Both the position numbers and the translations under genes were made by a program. 5,040 bases of DNA, from the NCBI GenBank assembly GCA_027435495.1, contig DAHZZC010000433.1, positions 1 through 5,040 of the forward strand, read 5' to 3'. Positions 1 to 5,040 of the stretch are shown here, one piece after another; position 1 is the first letter of the stretch; each line of letters starts with the position of its first letter. The DNA is from Planctomycetales bacterium. GTDB taxonomy: Bacteria; Planctomycetota; Planctomycetia; Isosphaerales; Isosphaeraceae. The notes beneath the pieces are model-generated. The model saw only the letters and a list, made by a program, of their open reading frames with translations. It did not search any database and was not told the origin of the DNA.

Positions 1-2
1 CC

Positions 3-2357
3 ACAACGGCGGCGCCGCCAGAGACTGATCCTGCGATCGTCTCACCACTCGCTGAGACTCCGGCCGCACCGGCTCCCGCGCCGGCACCCACGACGCCCGC
101 GATGGCGCCCCGGACAGTGGGCCCGGATACGAAGCATCCGGCGGCGCCCCCGGGTAGCCCGCAGGAATCGTCCCCACTCCTTCCCTTGCCTGTCGTCGAG
201 GAAAAACCGCTGGCTGACCCAGCGACGACGGCCGCCGCCACCCAGCCGTCGGTCACTCCGAGCTCAGGAACAGAATTCCCGGAGATGAGGACGCATGGAG
301 ATCCTCCGACGTCCCTTTCATCCGAGAAACCAAGCTCGCCGACTACTAGCACGGCCCGACCAGAACCAGGTCCACCGACTCCCGGCGCGGCCGGGAAAGA
401 ACCAGGTCCGCCAAAGGCCCAGGCCGTGCCCGGCCCCGAGACCACTCCCAGCGGCCCACCACTTTCGACCGGCCTTGGAATGCCGAGCCCGGAACATGCG
501 GCTCCAGCCGGTCTGCCGAAGTCCAATCTGTCGCCGGCAATCGAGGCGGCCGTACCGCCCCCCTCGGAGGGCATCAAGCCCTCAGTCACTCAGCCGCAGC
601 CAGCTAGCCAGGCCGCTCTGGAGAAACCGCACGCGCCCGCGTCGAAGTCCGAAACAAACCCGATCGAGAAGCCCGCAAAGGACCATACGGAGCCTCCAGC
701 CCAGATACCAGTACCCGCCGAAAGGCCGCCCCAGTCCATGGTATCGCCGGATGGGATGACGCCCCCCGCGGACATCTCGCCGGCGCTCCCGATGGTCACG
801 GGTGTTGAGGAACGGCCCGTAAACCCGATTTCACCGAATTCCGAAGGCGCGAACAAGGAGGTTCGACCCGGACTTAACGAACTCCCCGAGCCGGGATCGA
901 ACGGACCGAGCCCCACGCCCGGGCCCGAGATCCCCACAGGACCATCGGGCGCCAGCCCCTTGGTTCCCAGTGCCGCCTCGACACCGACCATGACCGCAAC
1001 GGATCGCGTGGAGGGACTCCCCGACTCGTCGCCGCCGAAGATCGGAGAGTCGCAGCCCGACTCGAAGCGACCTGTGGTCGAGGCTCCGGCCGCCAAGGCC
1101 CCTCCGAAGGAAGAACCAAAGCACGAGATCAAGGCGCCAGCCGAAAACATCCAACCGAAGGATGGCCCGGGGCACGAGAGGATCGAGGCGCAGCCGGCCC
1201 TCACTCCGGTCTCCACCGAGTCAACGAAGGCACCATCGATCAGTAAGGGCTCTCCCAATCCGGTCGTGGTCAGCCCAATGCTGTCGCCTGTATCGAACAG
1301 TCCGGAGAAACCATCAACGCCACTGCACGAGGCACCAGTCCACCGAAGTCAAGAGTCTCCGTCGAAGACGACAACGGACGGAGGCCTCGCCGGTTCAGGG
1401 TGGGTCCGGGTTGCAAGCAAAGGTCATCTCTCGCTGGAGATGACCGACGATCGCTCGGAAGCGATGGCAGACGAGCGTGGCGGATTGGACTCATCCGCCG
1501 GTCTTCGAGGTCGGTTCGAAGGACCGGCGACCGTCTCCGCACCGGATCGCCCTGAAGTGTCCGGCGGGCCGACCACCGAGAAAGCCGTTCCGAAAGCCCG
1601 GGAGACAGCTCCGGAACCTACCAACGGCCATCCGCCTGAAAAGCCTCACCTCGACTCCACAATCCACGTTGTCGAGCGGGGTGAGAATTTCTGGACGATC
1701 TCCAGGCTTTACTACGGATCGGCTCGATACTACCGTGCTCTCTGGAAGGCCAATTCACAAAAATATCCTAACATCCAAGAGATTCACATCAATGATGTGA
1801 TCGAAATCCCTGCCGTTGAGAACCTGGACCCGGCCTACATCGATCCGTCACAACGCGGCCCGGTCGCGCATCGGGAGCGCGATCGCGGCCTCGATCAGGA
1901 CCTTGGATCGGATCCAGACCGATCCGACTCGGTGCCAACATCTCGAACCGCCCGATCCTCGGACATCGGTCTTTCGGCGGGTCGCCCCATGCGGTCCGCG
2001 CCCGAGCTCGAGCTGCCCGTTGGCGACCTCGAGCCTGATGACTGGACGGCGCGGATCGGACGCGCCCAATCGAGCGATCATTTGCGTACAGAAAATAATA
2101 AAACATCCATATCCAGGCAGGCGTGTCGTGAATCCTCGACGGAACAACCGGTCTACAAGGTCCGGGATTACGATACGCTGCGGTCGATTGCACGGGACCT
2201 TCTGGGCGATCCTCATCGCGCCGAAGAGATCTACGAACTGAATCGCGACGTCATCGGAGACCCGAACCGCCTCGCCGCGGGCACTCTCCTTGAACTGCCC
2301 GAGGACGCCAATGTTCGCCGCATGACTGCCAGCGATCGCACTCACGGGCATCATTGA
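3..2357 (+). CDS. LysM-domain protein with a long proline-rich disordered region (5' partial)
   Basis: The frame is open from base 3 to the TGA at 2355-2357, giving 784 visible residues. There is no stop before the first ATG (102), and the 33 codons ahead of it have the same Pro/Ala/Thr-rich composition, so that ATG is probably internal and the real N-terminus is off the left edge. Numbering from the ATG at 102, residues 1-430 are low-complexity: 96 of the first 420 are proline, with no Cys, Trp or Tyr and a single Phe, as expected for an extended disordered spacer. LysM domains follow at about 521-570 and 684-733, separated by a charged Arg/Asp/Ser-rich linker. LysM domains generally bind peptidoglycan or chitin-like glycans, so an envelope role is likely. 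Any signal peptide or membrane anchor would lie in the missing part. No catalytic domain is visible. Function beyond glycan binding is unknown. Confidence 0.88.
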   Translation, partial: TTAAPPETDPAIVSPLAETPAAPAPAPAPTTPAMAPRTVGPDTKHPAAPPGSPQESSPLLPLPVVEEKPLADPATTAAATQPSVTPSSGTEFPEMRTHGDPPTSLSSEKPSSPTTSTARPEPGPPTPGAAGKEPGPPKAQAVPGPETTPSGPPLSTGLGMPSPEHAAPAGLPKSNLSPAIEAAVPPPSEGIKPSVTQPQPASQAALEKPHAPASKSETNPIEKPAKDHTEPPAQIPVPAERPPQSMVSPDGMTPPADISPALPMVTGVEERPVNPISPNSEGANKEVRPGLNELPEPGSNGPSPTPGPEIPTGPSGASPLVPSAASTPTMTATDRVEGLPDSSPPKIGESQPDSKRPVVEAPAAKAPPKEEPKHEIKAPAENIQPKDGPGHERIEAQPALTPVSTESTKAPSISKGSPNPVVVSPMLSPVSNSPEKPSTPLHEAPVHRSQESPSKTTTDGGLAGSGWVRVASKGHLSLEMTDDRSEAMADERGGLDSSAGLRGRFEGPATVSAPDRPEVSGGPTTEKAVPKARETAPEPTNGHPPEKPHLDSTIHVVERGENFWTISRLYYGSARYYRALWKANSQKYPNIQEIHINDVIEIPAVENLDPAYIDPSQRGPVAHRERDRGLDQDLGSDPDRSDSVPTSRTARSSDIGLSAGRPMRSAPELELPVGDLEPDDWTARIGRAQSSDHLRTENNKTSISRQACRESSTEQPVYKVRDYDTLRSIARDLLGDPHRAEEIYELNRDVIGDPNRLAAGTLLELPEDANVRRMTASDRTHGHH
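102..1391 (+). other. Proline-rich, probably disordered region of the LysM protein
   Basis: Residues 1-430 (from the ATG at 102) are dominated by Pro, Ser, Ala, Thr, Glu and Lys, with about 23% proline. There is no Trp, Tyr or Cys and only one Phe (residue 59). Short motifs recur, such as EPGPP at two places 12 residues apart and P-K-x-x-P-x-H-E at two places 17 residues apart. This composition fits an extended spacer or a wall- or periplasm-spanning segment rather than a folded domain. The same composition continues upstream to the window edge, so the true region is longer. Confidence 0.8.
1662..1811 (+). other. LysM domain 1
   Basis: Residues 521-570 begin IHVVERGENFWTIS and end HINDVIEIP. 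This fits the LysM pattern: an opening beta strand, the V-x-x-G-(D/E)-x-x-x-x-I-(A/S) turn, a first helix ending in Y-Y-G, a second helix with A-L-W-x-A-N, and a closing strand ending I-E-I-P. It is rich in aromatic residues (F530, W531, Y537, Y538, Y543, Y544, W548), which could contact glycan. The stretch between the A-N of helix 2 and the closing strand is a little longer than in textbook LysM, and the usual L-x-x-G-x-x-L ending is replaced by H-I-N-D-V-I. Confidence 0.85.
1784..1800. repeat. Short perfect inverted repeat inside LysM domain 1
   Basis: TCACATC and GATGTGA are exact reverse complements separated by AAT. The repeat lies in the codons for H-I-N-D-V at the end of the first LysM domain. 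It may be a coincidence of the codons; no regulatory role is supported by position. Confidence 0.4.
2151..2300 (+). other. LysM domain 2
   Basis: Residues 684-733 open with VYKVRDYDTLRSIA and end LAAGTLLELP. The pattern is closer to canonical LysM: strand, D-T-L-x-x-I-A, helix ending L-L-G-D, second helix with I-Y-E-L-N-R, and closing P-N-x-L-x-x-G-T-L-L-E-L-P. It has far fewer aromatic residues than domain 1, so the two domains may differ in ligand or affinity. Eighteen residues follow it to the stop codon, so it sits at the C-terminus. Confidence 0.83.
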
Positions 2358-2544
2358 GGCGGGCTGGTGGCATTCAACTAAAGCGAACATAATCAAATCG
2401 ATCTTTTGTAGGATTTCGGTTTGCAGCGTTGGATGTTCTGGAAGCCTGGAGGTGAACCCGTCGCCTTGCGGTCCTCGATCGCCGCGATTAGTCTCGGGGG
2501 CGTGACTGTGATGCACCAGCCGGTAGGCACCCGAGGCAAATCCC
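2358..2544. other. Intergenic region between the LysM gene and the hydrolase gene
   Basis: This 187-bp gap has an AT-richer part (about 2371-2426) and a GC-rich part next to the hydrolase start. A -10-like hexamer CATAAT lies at 2388-2393, but no acceptable -35 box sits at normal spacing, so promoter assignment is not supported. No strong hairpin followed by a T run is seen after the LysM stop. A perfect 8-base Shine-Dalgarno-like sequence, GGAGGTGA, lies at 2448-2455 without a well-placed start. Whether the hydrolase is co-transcribed with the LysM gene or has its own promoter cannot be decided from sequence alone. Confidence 0.6.
2533..2536 (+). promoter_or_regulatory. Ribosome binding site for the hydrolase gene
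   Basis: GAGG lies 8 bases before the ATG at 2545. The in-frame stop TAG at 2524-2526 and the absence of GTG or TTG codons in between fix the ATG at 2545 as the first possible start. The signal peptide that begins there supports the same choice. Confidence 0.6.
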
Positions 2545-2613
2545 ATGCGACGACACAGCGCGCCCCTGGCGGGGATGGTCGTGTCCCTCGCCCTTTACGC
2601 ACCGACCCTCGCG
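2545..2613 (+). other. Signal peptide of the hydrolase
   Basis: Residues 1-23 have a basic start (MRRH), a hydrophobic core (about 6-19, containing MVVSLALY) and a T-L-A site before Q24, typical for signal peptidase I. There is no lipobox cysteine and no full twin-arginine motif (arginines at 2-3 only, without the following F-L-K). Sec export is therefore the simplest reading. Confidence 0.8.
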
Positions 2614-4917
2614 CAGGAAGGAACTGGCCCTCCTTTGCCGGGTACCAGGGCCTTGACGACAACGGGGGACATCGCGAGCGATATGGTCGCGGGCGTCGAC
2701 CGATTCCTCCTGCGTCAGACAGGCGAATCGAAGTCCCGACGGGCGCTGCACTGGAATCGGAACTTCTCCTCTAAGGCCGCCTACAGCGGTTCGATCGCTC
2801 CGAATCGGGACCGGCTGGCCCATCTACTCGGAGTTCGCGATCCGCGCACCCCATCCCCGGCGATCCATCGCATCGAATACGGTTTCCAGGATTTCCCTGA
2901 TCCAGGTCCAATAGAGTCCAAAACCATACATCTTGCGACTTGGCCGGCATTCGGAGATGTGACAGGTGAAGGGCTGGAACTAGGGACAGGGGACACCTTC
3001 ATCATCGTGATCCCGGACGCAGACCAGGTCCCCGAGCAACTGGTGGGGCTTGTCCCGGGATTGCCCGTGGGATCGCAGGTGGCCCGTCGCCTGGCGGAGA
3101 GTGGTTGTCATGTCTTCGTCCCGACTCTGATCGACCGGACGATCGTGCCACGTAACGGGAGAGCCCGGCTCACCAACCGCGAATTCATCTATCGACCGGC
3201 CTACGAGTTGGGTCGCCACGTCATCGGCTACGAGGTCCAGAAGGTACTGGCCCTGGTCGACGCGATCGAAGGGTCGGCGAGGCAAGGCGGTCGCAAGCCT
3301 CGCGTCGCTATTTTTGGATACGGTGAGGGTGGGGCCATCGCCCTGTATGCCGCGGCGCTCGATCCGAGAATCCAGGCCGCCTGCATCAGCGGCTATTTTG
3401 GTGACAGGGATGACACCTGGCGTCAGCCGGTCGACCGGAATGTGTTCGGCCTCCTGGAGCAATTTGGCGACGCTGAAGTTGCGTCGATGGTGGCGCCACG
3501 GGCGCTGATTGTTGAGGCGTCTCGGGCGCCTGAAGTGCTCATCCCACCCGGCACCGGTGGGGCTCCGGGCCGCTTGACAACACCGGCGCTGGAGGCGGTC
3601 TCAGCGGAGATCGAAAGGGCCCGGGCACTGGTCGCTGGGCTCGGGGCAGAGGCACGGGTCGCCATGGTGGCGAGCGGGCCGGAAGGTCGGGGTGCATTCG
3701 GGACCGACGAGACGCTCCGACAGCTTCTCCGCGCCCTCGATCCCGGGGCACGGCTCGCATCGATCTCGACCGTCGAAGTTAGCCGTCCCGGGGGTGCTGG
3801 AAACATCGAGAGGCTCGTCCAGGCCGCTCGAGACCGACAGGCACGGCAACTCCACGAGCTCGACCGCCACAACCAGCAGCTCCTGGTTGAGAGTCCATAC
3901 ATCCGCCGGGAGTTCCTGAAGAAGCTTGAGACGAACTCGGCCGAGTCGTACGCTCGGACCGTCGAACCGTACCGGAGCTATTTCTCCGAGGAGGTCATCG
4001 GCCGATTCGATCTGACGATGCTTCCCCCCGATGTCCGCACGCGGAGGATCTACGATGAGCCTGGATTCCAGGTCTTCGAGGTCCTCATGGACGTCTACCC
4101 CGACGTGATTGCCTACGGCATCCTGATCCTTCCCAGGGGGATCAAGGAAGGAGAGCGCCGACCGGTGGTCGTCTGCCAGCACGGCCTGGAAGGCCGGCCC
4201 CGCGATCTGGCCGACCCGAAGGTCGACCACCCCGCCTACCACCGGTTCGCGGTCCGGCTGGCCGAACGGGGTTTCATCACGTTTGCTCCTCAGAATCCCT
4301 ACATTTTTGAAGACCGATTTCGCACACTCCAGCGCAAGGCCAATCCGCTCAAGAAGACTCTTTTCTCGGTGATCGTCCCCCAGCATCAGCAGATCACGAC
4401 TTGGCTGAAGTCTCTGCCGTTCGTCGACCCGTCCCGGATTGCATTTTACGGCCTGAGCTACGGAGGCAAGTCGGCGATGCGGATCCCTCCATTAGTGCAG
4501 GATTATTGCCTTTCCATCTGCTCGGCGGACTTCAACGAATGGGTCTGGAAGAACGCCTCAACCCGCAGCCCGTATAGCTATGTCTGGAGCAACGAGTACG
4601 AGATTTTCGAGTTCGACCTTGGCAGCACATTCAACTACGCCGAGATGGCCGCACTGATCGCCCCTCGCCCGTTCATGGTGGAGCGCGGGCACTTTGACGG
4701 CGTTGCGCCCGACGAGACCGTGGCCTACGAGTTTGCCAAGGTCTTCCAACTCTACGACGCCCAGTTAGGTCTCGGCGAGCGATGTCGAATCGAATTCTTC
4801 AATGGTCCTCACACCATCCACGGGAAGGGAACATTCGACTTTCTCCACCGGTATCTTCACTGGCCGAAGCCCGATGAGCACCGATCCGCAGGACGGCAGA
4901 CAGAATCGCCGGGCTGA
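2545..4917 (+). CDS. Secreted tandem alpha/beta hydrolase (dienelactone hydrolase/acetyl-xylan-esterase-like), first unit degenerate
   Basis: This complete 790-residue protein starts with a signal peptide and ends at TGA 4915-4917. It is made of two homologous units. Unit 2 (about 435-775) has a helical cap (420-486), an oxyanion-type Q-H-G motif (545-547), a nucleophile elbow G-L-S-Y-G-G with Ser638, a likely acid Asp718 in G-x-x-D-x-x-x-P, and a catalytic His in GPHTIHG (756 or 759). Unit 1 (about 46-405) shares the cap pattern, R-L-A-E-x-G, and the A-P-R-x-x-x-V-E strand. Its elbow, however, reads G-Y-G-E-G-G with Gly260 in place of Ser, and the His motif is replaced by G-P-E. The family includes serine esterases acting on carbohydrate esters or lactones. 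The substrate here is unknown, and a peptidase role (S9-like) cannot be excluded. Export predicts action in the periplasm, at the surface or outside. A polar tail follows residue 775. Certain as a gene; fold confident; substrate not. Confidence 0.9.
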   Translation: MRRHSAPLAGMVVSLALYAPTLAQEGTGPPLPGTRALTTTGDIASDMVAGVDRFLLRQTGESKSRRALHWNRNFSSKAAYSGSIAPNRDRLAHLLGVRDPRTPSPAIHRIEYGFQDFPDPGPIESKTIHLATWPAFGDVTGEGLELGTGDTFIIVIPDADQVPEQLVGLVPGLPVGSQVARRLAESGCHVFVPTLIDRTIVPRNGRARLTNREFIYRPAYELGRHVIGYEVQKVLALVDAIEGSARQGGRKPRVAIFGYGEGGAIALYAAALDPRIQAACISGYFGDRDDTWRQPVDRNVFGLLEQFGDAEVASMVAPRALIVEASRAPEVLIPPGTGGAPGRLTTPALEAVSAEIERARALVAGLGAEARVAMVASGPEGRGAFGTDETLRQLLRALDPGARLASISTVEVSRPGGAGNIERLVQAARDRQARQLHELDRHNQQLLVESPYIRREFLKKLETNSAESYARTVEPYRSYFSEEVIGRFDLTMLPPDVRTRRIYDEPGFQVFEVLMDVYPDVIAYGILILPRGIKEGERRPVVVCQHGLEGRPRDLADPKVDHPAYHRFAVRLAERGFITFAPQNPYIFEDRFRTLQRKANPLKKTLFSVIVPQHQQITTWLKSLPFVDPSRIAFYGLSYGGKSAMRIPPLVQDYCLSICSADFNEWVWKNASTRSPYSYVWSNEYEIFEFDLGSTFNYAEMAALIAPRPFMVERGHFDGVAPDETVAYEFAKVFQLYDAQLGLGERCRIEFFNGPHTIHGKGTFDFLHRYLHWPKPDEHRSAGRQTESPG
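2680..3759 (+). other. Hydrolase unit 1 (degenerate, probably non-catalytic)
   Basis: Residues 46-405 show the alpha/beta hydrolase layout: a cap with S-x-x-x-Y-x-x-x-I-x-P-x-R (76-88), a strand with V-I-P-D where an H-G oxyanion motif would be, R-L-A-E-S-G (182-187), the elbow at 258-263, and A-P-R-A-L-I-V-E (317-324). Gly260 sits where the nucleophile should be, no Asp fits the acid position (Pro329 aligns there), and no His is present in the G-P-E-G-R-G segment (378-383). A serine-hydrolase mechanism is not possible with these residues. A Gly/Pro-rich insertion follows at about 330-346. Confidence 0.72.
3847..4869 (+). other. Hydrolase unit 2 (intact catalytic unit)
   Basis: Residues 435-775 contain the cap with S-x-x-x-Y-x-x-x-V-x-P-x-R (465-477) and E-V-I-G-R (483-487), Q-H-G-L-E-G (545-550), R-L-A-E-R-G (571-576), the elbow around Ser638 (AGC at 4456-4458), A-P-R-P-F-M-V-E (706-713), Asp718, and the His motif at 754-760. 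Trp and Tyr are abundant between 667 and 685 (VWK, SPYSYVW), a segment that probably lines the active-site entrance. Confidence 0.8.
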
Positions 4918-4948
4918 GGCATCCCGCGAACGCAACACATGGATGGAC

Positions 4949-4977
4949 CTGCTCGTCCCAAAATCGCGATCGAGCAG
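4949..4977. repeat. Inverted repeat after the hydrolase gene
   Basis: CTGCTCG (4949-4955) and CGAGCAG (4971-4977) form a perfect 7-bp stem with a 15-base loop that itself contains the palindrome ATCGCGAT (4963-4970). No T run follows, so it is not a standard intrinsic terminator. It may stabilise the 3' end of the transcript or be chance in GC-rich DNA. Confidence 0.35.
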
Positions 4978-4991
4978 CAAATGGACCAGCC

Positions 4992-5017
4992 ATGGGATAA
5001 GCCCGCCCCATTTTTTT
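4992..5017 (+). terminator. Weak candidate rho-independent terminator downstream of the hydrolase gene
   Basis: ATGGG (4992-4996) can pair with CCCAT (5007-5011) around a 10-base loop, and six more T residues follow directly (5012-5017). The stem is only 5 bp and the loop could instead fold as GGG/CCC, so stability is doubtful. Position, 75 bases after the stop codon, is right for termination of the hydrolase transcript. Confidence 0.3.
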
Positions 5018-5040
5018 GAGTTGGGTCCCGCTTCTCGTCG

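Larger units (their letters stand above)
4918..5040. other. Non-coding 3' flank
   Basis: After the hydrolase stop there is no supported gene to the right edge. A 26-codon frame from ATG 4939 to TGA 5017-5019 lacks a ribosome binding site and runs through both inverted repeats, so it is not called. The region holds those two hairpin candidates and a T tract. Confidence 0.5.

Noticed and set aside
102..104. ATG at 102 as the true start of the LysM gene
   Set aside because: The frame is open upstream to the window edge with the same composition, and no ribosome binding site or signal peptide is seen at this ATG.
590..1258. Antisense Gly/Ser-rich frame opposite the proline-rich region
   Set aside because: Its Gly/Ser-rich composition follows directly from complementing Pro- and Ser/Ala-rich codons; no independent evidence.
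2388..2393. CATAAT as a -10 promoter box
   Set aside because: At 17-18 bp spacing the upstream hexamers (TGGTGG, CTGGTG) do not resemble a -35 box, so a promoter is not supported.
1848..2546. Antisense open frame of 232 codons covering LysM 2 and the intergenic region
   Set aside because: It lies opposite a recognisable LysM domain, has no family resemblance and no clear ribosome binding site; GC-rich coding DNA commonly leaves such open frames on the other strand.
2421..2774. Frame beginning TTG ahead of and overlapping the hydrolase start
   Set aside because: It overlaps the signal peptide coding region in another frame, has low-complexity Arg/Gly-rich content and no recognisable domain.
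3601..4386. Antisense open frame of 261 codons opposite the hydrolase
   Set aside because: The sense strand encodes conserved hydrolase motifs through this whole span; the antisense product looks like a codon shadow.
4939..5019. A 26-codon small open frame after the hydrolase
   Set aside because: It has no ribosome binding site and overlaps two inverted repeats and a T tract; it looks non-coding.

Overview
The window is GC-rich (by eye about 60-65%) and holds two same-strand protein-coding genes that fill almost all of it. Gene density, codon use, a Pro/Ser/Ala-rich LysM protein and a secreted two-unit alpha/beta hydrolase together suggest a planctomycete, perhaps of the Isosphaeraceae type. 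This is an inference from protein style; no rRNA or marker gene is present. No tRNA, rRNA, CRISPR array, insertion sequence or phage-like module was seen.

Layout. (1) From the left edge to 2357 runs the 3' part of a long gene. The reading frame is open to the first bases of the window, so its true start lies upstream. It encodes a very long proline-rich, probably disordered region followed by two LysM domains, one at about 1662-1811 and one at about 2151-2300. (2) Bases 2358-2544 are a 187-bp intergenic region with an AT-richer first half and no convincing terminator or promoter. (3) Bases 2545-4917 are a complete 790-residue gene for an exported alpha/beta hydrolase. It is built from two homologous units: the first has lost its catalytic residues, the second keeps a plausible Ser-Asp-His triad. 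(4) Bases 4918-5040 are non-coding, with small inverted repeats and a weak terminator candidate.

How the genes may work together. The first product probably binds peptidoglycan or another N-acetyl-glucosamine polymer through LysM. The second carries a signal peptide and should act outside the cytoplasm as an esterase or related hydrolase. Both therefore point to the cell envelope, but the 187-bp gap and the lack of a clear shared signal do not prove an operon. The most notable observation is the internal duplication of the hydrolase with a catalytically dead first copy. I found no clear sign of a wholly new system; the two proteins look like lineage-typical envelope/secreted proteins of unknown substrate.
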